From Agelaius tricolor (lineage: Eukaryota > Chordata > Aves > Passeriformes > Icteridae), in contig JALJCS010000029.1 of NCBI GenBank assembly GCA_023055355.1, positions 6,438,001 to 6,502,000 of the forward strand: 64,000 nt of DNA. The letters run 5' to 3'. Shown here one piece after another: positions 54,255-63,327 of the stretch; position 1 is the stretch's first letter, and every line of letters begins with the position of its first letter. Both the position numbers and the translations under genes were made by a program. Below the pieces are notes generated by a model. The model was not told the origin of the DNA. It worked only from the letters and a program-made list of their open reading frames with translations, and made no database searches.

Positions 54255-55440
54255 CTAAATCTCTTTTTTGATGGATAGCACGGATCAATTGAAGCCATTC
54301 TCCAAAAAAAAACCTGCTTTTCTATGGGATGAAAGCTGGGAATCACTCTGGGGATTAAAATCACTCCCTTGATTGTCCATCAGGGCTCCTGGTGGGATTT
54401 CAGCACTTTGGGGCTCCTGAAGGGGTTAATCCCCCCCACATCCCATTTTAGATGGATAGCACAGATCAATTGAAATCATTCTCCAAACTTTGGTTTTCTA
54501 TGGGATGAAAGCTGGGAATCACTCTGGGATGGGCTCCTGAAAGGGTTAATTCCCCCACATCTCATTTTTGATGGATAGCATGGATAAATTGAAATAATTC
54601 TCCAAAAAAAACCCCTGCTTTTCTATGGGATGAAAGCTGGGAATCACTCTGGGATGGGCTCCTGAAAGGGTTAATTCCCCCACATCCCATTTTTGATGGA
54701 TACCACGGATCAATTGAAATAATTCTCAAAAAAACCCCTGCTTTTCTATGGGAATCACTCTGGGATGGGCTCCTGAAGGGGTTATTCCTCCCCACATCCC
54801 ATTTTTGATGGATAGCATGGATAAATTGAAATAATTCTCCAAAAAAAACCCCTGCTTTTCTATGGGATGAAAGCTGGGAATCACTCTGGGATGGGCTCCT
54901 GATGGGATTTCAGCACTTTGGGCCTCCTGAAGGGGTTAATCCCCCCCACATCCCATTTTGTTTTTATGGATAGCACAGATCAATTGAAATCATTCTCCAA
55001 ACTTTGGTTTTCTATGGGATGAAAGCTGGGAATCACTCTGGGATGGGCTCCTGAAGGGGTTAATTCCCCCACATCCCTTTTTTGATGGATAACACGCATC
55101 AATTGAAATAATTCTCAAAAAAACCCCTGCTTTTCTATGGGGTGAAATCTGGGAATCACTCTGGGATGGGCTCCTGAAAGGGTTAATTCCCCCACATCTC
55201 ATTTTTGATGGATAGCATGGATAAATTGAAATAATTCTCCAAAAAAAACCCCTGCTTTTCTATGGGATGAAAGCTGGGAATCACTCTGGGATGGGCTCCT
55301 GATGGGATTTCAGCACTTTGGGGCTCCTGAAGGGGTTAATCCCCCCCACATCCCATTTTTTTTTTTTTTTATGGATAGCACAGATCAATTGAAATAATTC
55401 TCCAAAATTTGCTTTTCTGTGGGGTGAAAGCTTGGAATGG
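54255..55440. repeat. Complex minisatellite, unit 112-180 bp, nine units, higher-order structure
   Basis: ATGGATAGCA or a variant marks nine units near 54270, 54451, 54570, 54695, 54807, 54967, 55084, 55207 and 55371. Each unit runs through GATCAATTGAAATAATTCTC, an A/C run, CTGCTTTTCTATGGGATGAA, GCTGGGAATCACTCTGGGAT, GGGCTCCTGAA and GGGTTAATTCCCCCACATC. Some units carry the extra segment GGGATTTCAGCACTTTGGG. Units at 54807 and 55207 are followed by the same series of variants, which gives a higher-order period of about 400 bp. Confidence 0.94.
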
Positions 55441-55965
55441 CACTGGGATGGAAGAGTGGAATTGTCATGTCTGACTCTCCTGAGCATCCCAGAGCGTGGG
55501 GATGGAAGGAGATGCCTCCTCCTGCTCCCTCCCAGCCCTGATTCCTGCTCCTCTCTGGAGAGCAGAGATAAAATGCATTCATTACCTCCCCTTCAGCAGG
55601 GGAAAATGAGGGGGAAGTGGTTGTTTATTAGACGTCGAGAGCTACCAAAACCCTTTTAACTTGTGCTCTAAGAGAAAGGAAAAAGGTAAAAAGGTAATTT
55701 TCCAGGAAGCTCCTGTCACTGTTTGAAAAGAGAGGGTAAAGAAGACTGCTTTTATTATCTGCTTTATTTATGGTTACTTAATAATGACACAGACAAGTAC
55801 ATTACTCGCTCACCACTTCCCTGCTGCTGCCTCTGGAAAGACAAAAGAGCAATCAAGTGTGGGCCTGTTTGCTAAAAGCTGAGCTCCAGAGCCCACCAAC
55901 AGCAGTTTTCCTTGGGAAAAAAAAAAAAAAAAAGAGATTTAACAGAGATTTCATGGAGAGTTCCC
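55441..55965. other. Single-copy DNA, nothing recognised
   Basis: About 520 bp. An A run lies at about 55917-55934. No gene is recognised. Confidence 0.5.
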
Positions 55966-56250
55966 TGATCCTGGACCTTAGGGCAGCAGGGTTTGGGGAG
56001 AGAGGTCAGGCAAAAAGGGAAGGGAGAAATGAATTTTCGAGGATTTCCTAGTTCTTTGTGGGATATTGAGCATTTTTAGGCTGTCAACTGAGAATGTGTG
56101 CCCTAAATGGGATTCACAGGGTTTGGGGAGGGAGGTCAGCCAAGAGGGGGAAAGGGAAGAGAGAAATGAATTTTTGAGGATTTCCCACTTCTTTGTGGGA
56201 TATGGAGCATTTTTAAGCTGTCAAATGAGGATGCCTGCCCAAGATGGGAT
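55966..56250. repeat. 137-bp tandem duplication sharing its core with 52.8 kb
   Basis: AAATGAATTTT occurs at 56027 and 56164. Both copies then have GAGGATTTCC, TTCTTTGTGGGATAT, GAGCATTTTTA and GGGATTCACAGG. The leading part GATCCTGGACCTTAGGGCAG and GGGTTTGGGGAG..GGTCAG matches 52792-52870. So one core sequence is present at two sites about 3.2 kb apart, each locally duplicated with different flanking DNA. Confidence 0.9.
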
Positions 56251-57050
56251 TCACAGGTGCTGTCACTTCCCTGGATGGTGACAATTGTGGCATTCAGCAG
56301 CTGAGCCCCTGTGACAGATGAGAGGATGTGCAGGGACCCAGGACAGGAGAGATCTGAGAGCAGGAGGCAGCCAGGGAGGTAGAAGTCCCGAGCAGGAGTT
56401 TAGAAGTGTCTAAAATGTAAAAATGAACATTTATGGGGACAGAAACAGCCTCTGCACACATCTGGGCAAGAGCAAAGAAGGAATTTTAGGGCAGGGGGAA
56501 GAAAGACAAGCCCTAAGCAAGCTGCCTCAATCAGAAAAACCCTGATAAAGGGCTTAGGGAGAGTGAAAAGGGGGAAAAAAGCCCCCAAAAGCACCTCAGC
56601 CCCATCTGTCTCTGCCACAAAGAGCCACACTGGGCACTAAGGAGTTTGCTGGGAGACATTTTCCCTGTGCTGATGGATGGCATTTTCCAGGCTGTTATTA
56701 ACTGGACTCCACCACTTTGGGCTGATCTATGGAGCAGCAGCAGCAGCTTGAAAGCATTTGGCACTGCAGCCGTGGATCAGGGCAAGGAGTAAAAAATTGA
56801 AGCAGCTCCTCAAGAGCATCCCCATCCTTCAAGGTGAGCGCAGGGGCTGCAGGTGATGGGGGAAGGAGGCAGGGGCGGCGCTTCCCTGCACCCCAGCCCT
56901 CTCCAGGTGGTTCCAGGAGCTCCAGCTGTTCACAGGGGGGAGAAATTGGGTGAGAAGGGGAGATTGGAGCAGGGGACAAAGGGAGGTGGGGGTGGAAGGA
57001 GAAGCTGAGGTGTTCAGGGTGAAGGAGGCAGGAGGGTGAGGGTGCCTGAG
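56251..57050. other. Single-copy DNA, no gene recognised
   Basis: About 800 bp. A 143-codon minus-strand frame (56698-57129) is proline/serine-rich and has no recognisable domain. It runs into the LTR that follows and is not credited. Confidence 0.45.
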
Positions 57051-57430
57051 TGTCACTGACACCTTTTATGGAAAATCCTTTCCTTAGGAATTTTTTTCCT
57101 CCTGAGAAGCTGAGAGGCCTCAGGGACAAAATGCAAACAATGGTTATCTGCTGCTGTGGAATGCAACAGGTGCATCTGGGATTGGGCTCATGTGGTTGTT
57201 TCTAATTAATGGCCAATCACAGCCCAGCTGGCTCGGACTCTCTGTCCAAGCCACAAGCCTTTGTTATCATTCCTTCTTTTTCTATTCTTAGCCAGCCTTC
57301 TGATGAAATCCTTTCTTCTATTCTTTTAGTATAGTTTTAACGTAATATATATCATAAACTAATAAATCAGCCTTCTGAAACATGGAGTCAGATCCTCGTC
57401 TCTTCCCTCATCCTCGGACCCCTGTGAGCA
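57051..57430 (+). mobile_element. Solo LTR, family A copy 7
   Basis: The block begins TGTCACTGACACCTTTTATG and continues GAAAATCCTTTCCTTAGGAA, TCCTGAGAAGCTGAGAGGCC, GGCCAATCACAGCCCAGCTG, TTCTTTTAGTATAGTTTTAA, then AATAAA (57361-57366) and TCAGCCTTCTGAAACATGG, with an end near GAGCA at 57430. Its closest relative in the window is the compact copy at 34.6 kb: both have GAAACATGGAGTCA and a short AT block. They may define a subfamily. Confidence 0.88.
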
Positions 57431-58207
57431 CCAGCACAGCTGAGGGCACCAATGGCCAATTCTCTCTTTTCTGGAAGTGTCTGTGGAGCCTGAACCACCC
57501 TCTCCATCATTCCAAAGGCACAGGGGGGCTCCCACCCCCAGTAATTAGGCATTTAATTAGCAGTGAGCAGAGCACACAGCCTGGGTGGAGGAAGCAGGGA
57601 ACAAGGTTGAGATATTTCCCTGAGCCAGCACTTCTGCTCTGAGAGCACCCAGAGCTGTGGCCTGCAATCACAACAGCAATTCTGAATATCAATTCATCCT
57701 ACTTTAAGCAGTTCTCACTGCTGGGTTGTGCTCTACAATTCAAGGTTTTCTTCTGCTGCACCCTTCATTTCCTCTGGCACCCAGGGGCAAAGATGCAGCC
57801 CCACCCCGGCCTGGTGGGCCCTGCTGATCCTGAATCCACACAAAATCCCCTCCAGTCTCTCCTCCAGCTTGAGCATTGGCCCAACTTTAGCACTAATTCA
57901 TTAATCATTTCAGTCAACTTGAAAGTGGCCTCTGTAATATTTATTTGTCCAATATCCATCCACTCAGCGCTGTCTTGCCACAGTTTCAGGGGTCTAATTA
58001 AATCACAGCCTGAACTGGAAAAAGCCATTCTTGCAGCAAGGCTGAGCTGACCTCCTCAACTCATTTATCCACTGATAACCCTCGTGTGGAAGCACTCAGA
58101 CCCCCTGAGGGAAAAACCACTTCACATCCCATTGATCCCCAGCTTCTCCCTGACTCCTCAAGCAGCTCTTGGCTTTATTCACTGATCAGAAATTACTTGA
58201 CCAGCCA
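57431..58207. other. Single-copy DNA with a candidate regulatory stretch
   Basis: No gene recognised. 57871-58030 contains GCACTAATTCATTAATCATT, CTGTAATATTTATTTGTCC and GGTCTAATTAAATCACAGCC, is repeat-free and is open on both strands for more than 85 codons. Its texture suggests a conserved non-coding element, not tested. Confidence 0.45.
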
Positions 58208-58273
58208 CCAAAAAAATAAAAAATAAAAAAAAAAAAAAAAACAAAACAAAAAAAAAAAAAAAAAAAAAAAAAC
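58208..58273. repeat. A-rich tract
   Basis: About 65 bases of almost pure A with isolated T and C residues (AAATAAAAAATAAAA, AACAAAACAAAA). It could be an old retroposon tail, but the sequence on its left shows no recognisable retroposon. Confidence 0.93.
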
Positions 58274-58639
58274 CACCAAACCAACCCTTCATCCACATCT
58301 CCCAGGGAGCCAAAGCTGTGAGAAATCACGGGAGGGGACCCAGAGCCAGGGCAGCCCAGGGGGGTTATGGAAGGTGACAGCTCTTGCTGCTGCACTGCGT
58401 TTGAAAATGTGAGTAATCATCAAGGTGTCGTTTGTGTTCTCCCTCTGATCAAAGCACTGGACAGAAAAACATCGAGTTTTGCAGGGGAGCAGAGGTGCTG
58501 GAGCAGCCCCAGCTGTCACAGGAATTTAACTGTTTATGGCCTCCTGTTCTGTGAGTATTGCATCGAACAAACAACAGCTGCTTCCCCTCCTGAGCAGCAG
58601 CAGCAGAGCCTGGGCTGTTCATGATTAATTCTGCTTGGC
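58274..58639. other. Single-copy DNA, nothing recognised
   Basis: About 365 bp between an A-rich tract and the 78-bp array. No feature can be named. Confidence 0.5.
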
Positions 58640-59028
58640 ATTCCCATCACAGGGGTACCAAATCCTGCTCCAGACCCTGTGTCAGGTGCTCAGTGCTCCC
58701 AGGACCAGCAGGAGCTCATTCCCATCACAGGGGTACCAAATCCTGCTCCAGACCCTGTGTCAGGTGCTCAGTGCTCCCAGGACCAGCAGGAGCTCATTCC
58801 CATCACAGGGGTACCAAATCCTGCTCCAGACCCTGTGTCAGGTGCTCAGTGCTCCCAGGACCAGCAGGAGCTCATTCCCATCACAGGGGTACCAAATCCT
58901 GCTCCAGACCCTGTGTCAGGTGCTCAGTGCTCCCAGGACCAGCAGGAGCTCATTCCCATCACAGGGGTACCAAATCCTGCTCCAGACCCTGTGTCAGGTG
59001 CTCAGTGCTCCCAGGACCAGCAGGAGCT
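58640..59028. repeat. Perfect 78-bp tandem repeat, five copies
   Basis: Copies start at 58640, 58718, 58796, 58874 and 58952, each beginning ATTCCCATCACAGGGGTACC and ending AGGACCAGCAGGAGCTC. By eye all copies are identical apart from the last base or two of the fifth. The unit is 26 codons long and has no stop in any plus-strand frame, so three plus-strand frames of 232, 170 and 127 codons cross it. That is arithmetic, not evidence of a gene: the frames have unrelated translations and no domain. Confidence 0.97.
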
Positions 59029-59222
59029 GCTGGAGCCAGGCTCACCCTGCCTGTGGAGGTGATGCAGCTCATCTGGAAAGCTTCACACATCCAGAGGGAA
59101 GCCAGGCAGAAGGAAATTCATCATCCCCGCCCAGGTGGGCAAAGTGAGACAGAGAAACACTTCCCATTTGCACAGATCCATCTCCCAGGGTCCCTGCAGA
59201 GGGCACAGAGCTCCTTCCATGC

Positions 59223-59775
59223 TGGTGAAATTCTGTTTTTATGCTGTTTGTGGATGGGTTTGATCTCAGACCCACCACAACTGGGCATAGCTTGGTGTTG
59301 CCAGGGAAGGAAGAGGTGAAATTCTCCTTTTTATGGGTTCAATCTCAGACCCACCACAGCTGGGCACAGCTCAGTCCTGCCAGGGATGGAAAAGGTGAAA
59401 TTCTCAATCTCAGACCCACCACAGCTGGGCACAGATTGGTGCTTCCAGGGATGGAAAAGGTGAAATTCTCATTTTTATGCTGTTTGTGGATGGCTTTGCC
59501 CTCAGACCCAGCACAGCTGGGCACAGCTCGGTGCTGCCAGGGATGGAAAAGGTGAAATTCTCCTTTTTATGGCTTTGCCCTCAGACCCACCACAGCTGGG
59601 CACAGCTCGGTGCTGCCAGGGATGGAAAAGGTGAAATTCTCCTTTTTATGGGTTTGCCCTCAGACCCACCACAGCTGGGCAGAGATTGGTGCTGGCAGGG
59701 ATGGAAAAGTTGAAATTCTGCTTTTTATGCTGTTTGTGCATGGCTTTGCCCTCAGACCCACCACAGCTGGGTGCT
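59223..59775. repeat. Minisatellite, about 79-bp unit with 66-92-bp variants, seven copies
   Basis: GGTGAAATTCT (or GTTGAAATTCT) recurs near 59224, 59315, 59394, 59459, 59550, 59629 and 59708. Units continue CCTTTTTATGG, CCTCAGACCCACCACAGCTG, GGCACAGCTCGGTGCTGCCA and GGGATGGAAAA. The longer units include TATGCTGTTTGTGGATGG and one unit is shortened. The unit is unrelated to the 78-bp repeat 200 bp to the left despite the similar length. Confidence 0.94.
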
Positions 59776-60496
59776 GCCAGCCCGAGATCCCAGATCCCTG
59801 CAGAGGCTCAGCTGTGCCCAGCTCCAAGGACATTTTTGGCTGCCTGGGCATTGCAGAGCTGAAGGGCACTGGCAGCACCGGGGCTCTGTGTGAAGGCTGA
59901 GGCTTTGTAAAGCTCAGCTTTGCTGCTGCTGCTGGAGCTGGGCTTTGCCCAGAGGGATGAGTTGCAAGGGGAGAGCTCAGTTCTGTGCCAGGGGAATGCA
60001 GCAATCCCAGCTGACAGAGCAGCAGCCTCTGCCTGCAGGAGCAGCTCCTTCCCCTGGCACAAAGGATATTCAGGGGATGGGGCTGCGCATAATGCAGAGA
60101 GCTCAGAGCTGGGCCTGCCTCAGCTCCGTGGGGCTGAATTGAATGATGATCACTGAGCCAGAGCTGCTCTCTGGGGTTGTTTTCATCCTCTCAGACCCCA
60201 CAGCCCCGTGGGTAATCGGGGCTGCTCTCCTTGTCCTGTTAATGCTGGCTCTGTTTTCCTCAGGGCAGTTTTAGCCAAACCCCCAGCTCAGGGCTGGAAG
60301 AGGAGCCTGGCAGCAGAAATGGGCACTTTCCCCTCAGTGCCTGGCACTGGCACAGCTCTGGGTGTTTGTGGGGACCTGCAGAGCTGTGGCATCACTTTGG
60401 GGCTCCCAGTGGGTTTGGGCTGTGCTGTGCTGCCCCAAGAAATGCAAAACCCTGCCAGGAATCTTTGGGGTGAAGTAAAGGACATCCCTGGCGCTC
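59776..60496. other. Single-copy DNA, nothing recognised
   Basis: About 720 bp, moderately G/C-rich, with several overlapping open frames of 65-114 codons and no recognisable product. Confidence 0.45.
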
Positions 60497-60970
60497 TGAT
60501 GTTTTAAAGATTTTTCTAAGCCTTCTGATGTTGACATTCTTGTAGCGAACTTTTTCACACACTTTCTGTAAATAACTGGTTTTTTGCAATCTTTTCTGGA
60601 GGAGGAGAAATTTGATGGGCTGTTGGTTTGTGCAGTGTCATTGGAGAGGTGGCACTCACTTTTGGAAATCTGTAAATGTTATCTATAAATCTATAAATGC
60701 TGGAGTCAGAAATTTAAAACTCTCTTTTTACCTTGAGAGAGCTGCGTGTCCACGTCGTGTAAATTACTCATTGCTTTGTATTCTTTTCTGGAAGAGGAGA
60801 AATCTGATGGGCTGTTGGTTTGTGCAGTGTCATTGGAGAGGTGGCACTGTCACCCTCCAATCCACTGTCACTTTTGGAAATCTGTAAATGTTGGGGTCAG
60901 AAATTAAACTCCCCTTTTCTTCTTCACCCTGAGAGCAGCGTTGTGTGCTCGTGTTGTTTCGTGTCCTACA
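60497..60970 (+). mobile_element. ERVK-like solo LTR, second family member, internally duplicated
   Basis: It aligns with the 36.1-kb LTR: TTTTCTAAGCCTTCTGATGT, GGAGGAGGAGAAATTTGATG, GTGTCATTGGAGAGGTGGCA, TTTTGGAAATCTGTAAATG and an end GTTTCGTGTCCTACA. The middle is present twice with an offset of 190 bp (60569 and 60759). The start is eroded and no target-site duplication was found, so this copy is older or more disturbed than the one at 36.1 kb. Confidence 0.86.
60569..60955. repeat. 190-bp tandem duplication within the ERVK-like LTR
   Basis: TAAATAACTGG at 60569 and TAAATTACTCA at 60759 open two blocks that both contain GATGGGCTGTTGGTTTGTGC, AGTGTCATTGGAGAGGTGGC and TTTGGAAATCTGTAAATG. 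The junction CCACGTCGTG|TAAATTACTC joins a late LTR position to an early one. The single-copy relative at 36.1 kb gives the ancestral order. Confidence 0.9.
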
Positions 60971-62365
60971 GTGACACAGCCCAAACCCACTGGGAGATCT
61001 CCAGAAATCACTTCCAGCTCCTCCAGCTCCTCCAGCTCCTGCAGCTCCAGGTTTTCTGGGATTATTTCTCTGCAGAGTCCCAGCAGAGCCCCCTCACACC
61101 CAGCACTGAGGGTTGGCTGAGGACAGCGCAGGTGGAGAGGCCAAACCCTTCCCTCTGCTCACCTCACAGCTATTTAAAGGTGTGGTATTTCAAGTTTTAA
61201 CATCCTCCTCTAATAATAAACTCGTCTCTGCTCCCTGTGCTCAGCTCCTGCCTCATCTTCCAAAGGCAGGGTGGGGACTTAGGCCAGGTGGGGACGTGGT
61301 GACAGCTGCTGCTGACTCACGGTGGGGCTGCTGCTGCAGGGACACTTTGTTCCCACTCCCAAAATCAGCCAATTTGCACAAAAATCCAAGAATTGATGAG
61401 GCCGAGGAGTGCTTGTACAGCCACTTCTGGAGTCACTTTCCAGCACTCCTCCCCTCCCTTTCTATTTTATTTTAAATTGCAATGTAAAGCTGAGAAGGTC
61501 AGCTCATTTTTACAGGCATAAATTAGACTCATTATTTGTTAAAAAGTCGGACTGGGAAAGAAAATGTGAATTTGCTGAGGAAAAATAAAAACATTAATGA
61601 GATCTAAGAATTATTAACAGGTCTGGGAAGGAGAGAAAAGGGAATTTAGGAGTGTTAATTAAAGATAAGTGCAGGGACTGGGGACACTGCAAGGATACTC
61701 AGAGGGGACCAATTCTCATGGTTTGGGTTTTTTCCTGAGCTTGTCCCACTGGGGGAGGGTTTGATCAATTATTTGTGTATGGGGGGCACAGGAGAGGATT
61801 TGGAAGGGAATATTTGGGGCTTGAAGAGGAAGGAACAGAAGGCACAGCTATTCCATATTATTCTGTGCTGACTTTTATCAGTTCTGCTTTGCTTCCCTGA
61901 ATATTTTCTATGCCTGGAGCAGCAAACTTCTATCTTATTCTCCCCAAGAAACAGATGTGAAAAGTTTGGGAAGGGAATTACCCAGAGAATGTTCTAGTGT
62001 CCTCCTGTCCCAAATTAATGCAGATATCCCCCCAAAAACTCCCTGCTCCTGTCCCTGAGCGCTGCCTCTTTTTTAACTCTCTTTTCCCCTCTCCAGTAAA
62101 TCTGAGTGAAGCATTAAACATAAACTTCTCTAAAAAGCCCTCCCAGGATTAAAGGACAGGCAGTGTAATTCCACAGCTGTTTAAAGTGGACCCATAAAGG
62201 TTAAGTTTAATATCAGGGAGATGAGATTTCCACCTGCCTGCAGCTGGCACTCAGAGAAGCTCTCACAAGAAAACCTCTGTGCTCCTTCCCTGCCCAGGGC
62301 TCACTCCACAGCCTGGATCTCACCTGGGCAGGGCTGGCGTGGATTTCCCATCCCAAACCCAGGTA
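60971..62365. other. Single-copy DNA with a possible regulatory stretch
   Basis: No gene recognised. CTCCAGCTC is repeated briefly at about 61016-61040. 61480-61640 is repeat-free and AT-rich (CAGGCATAAATTAGACTCAT, AAAACATTAATGAGATCTAA), again only suggestive. A CR1-like word AGTTTAATATCAGGGAG near 62203 hints that the CR1 to the right may extend to about 62195. Confidence 0.45.
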
Positions 62366-62461
62366 GGAGCAGCCTGGGGGAGTGGAGGTGTCCCTGCCCA
62401 TGGAGCTGGATGAGCTTGAAGGTCCCTCCCAACCCAAAGCGTTTTAGGATTCTATGAATTA
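62366..62461 (+). mobile_element. CR1 LINE 3' end
   Basis: GAGCAGCCTGGGGGAGTGGA, GGTGTCCCTGCCCATGGAGC, AAGGTCCCTCCCAACCCAAA and TTAGGATTCTATGAATT follow the order of the terminal CR1 3' tail on the plus strand, ending in ATTCTATGA. The piece is short. A-rich sequence with a TGGAATGGAATGGAATGGGA repeat follows. Confidence 0.87.
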
Positions 62462-62788
62462 AAAAAAAATGGAATGGAATGGAATGGGACCCCAGTAAAA
62501 GGGCACAGAAAGTTTTTTTTGTTTGTTTGTTTGTTTGTTTTCAAAAGGATAGAAGCCAGGGGTCTCTATCATTTAGGGTTTTTAGCTGGCATTTGGGGTT
62601 TTTAGCGGGCACTGCCTTTGCTGACTGCCGGATTTACAAAGTTCCTGGTTTACAATGGCAGGAATATAATATACAACATAACTCCCCTTGTCCATCCTCC
62701 CCACCCCTCATATCCCACCCATCCCAGAGCTCTCCAGCACCTCTGTCCCCCATTCCCTCCTGGAAACCCCTCAGCCATCCGTGGTGCT
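62462..62788. other. Single-copy spacer with small simple repeats
   Basis: It holds (GGAAT)n over about 20 bp near 62470 and (GTTT)n near 62521-62540. GCATTTGGGGTTTTTAGC is preceded by a partial copy of itself near 62570-62607. No gene is recognised. Confidence 0.55.
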
Positions 62789-63327
62789 TGTGAGGGTCCT
62801 CAGGACGAGGTGAGAGATGAGGAATTTGACTCTAAGTTCTCAGAAGGCTGATTTATTATTTTATAATAAAATATTATAAAACAATAAATCAGCCTTCTGA
62901 GAACTATAATATTATAGTATATATTTCGTATAGCATTATATTATATTATGTTATGTTATATATTATGTTATATATTATATTATATTGTATTGTATTATAT
63001 TATATTATATTATGCTACACTAAAACTACACTAAAGAAATAGAAGGATACAGACAGAAGGCTTGGTAAGAATGAATAATAAAAATTCATGACTGACTCCT
63101 CAGATTCTGACACAGCTGATGGTGATTGGCCGTTAAGTAAAAACAATTCACATGAAACCAATCAAACATCGACCAGTTGGTAAACAGTGTCCAAACCACA
63201 TTCCAAAGCAGCCAAACACAGGAGAAGCAATCAGATAATTATTGTTTTCATTTTTCTCTGAGGCTTCTCAGCTTCCCAGGAGAAGAAATCCCGGTGCAGG
63301 GATTTTTCAGAAAATGTGACAGTGACA
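62789..63327 (-). mobile_element. Solo LTR, family A copy 8, with internal hairpin
   Basis: This is the copy with the best-defined 3' end. The plus strand begins TGTGAGGGTCCTCAGGACGA, then GAGGTGAGAGATGAGGAATT and CTCAGAAGGCTGATTTATT. On the right it ends GCTTCTCAGCTTCCCAGGAG and TGTGACAGTGACA. Sense is therefore minus, with TG...CA termini. Flanks GTGCT and GCCAC do not form a duplication. The AT block contains a near-perfect inverted repeat (separate entry). Confidence 0.88.
62836..62904. repeat. Inverted repeat, 32-bp arms, 5-bp loop, one mismatch
   Basis: The left arm 62836-62867 (GTTCTCAGAAGGCTGATTTA plus TTATTTTATAAT) is complementary to the right arm 62873-62904, with one mismatch (A against G in the sixth TTATT position). 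AAAAT separates the arms. The left arm is the normal LTR sequence at this place; the right arm is an inverted copy of it that other family A copies lack. Confidence 0.95.

Noticed and set aside
58621..59319. Three overlapping plus-strand open frames (232, 170 and 127 codons) that could be read as a tandem-repeat protein
   Set aside because: All arise because a 78-bp unit without stops is repeated five times. The three frames give unrelated peptides, there is no recognisable domain, and nothing outside the array supports coding.
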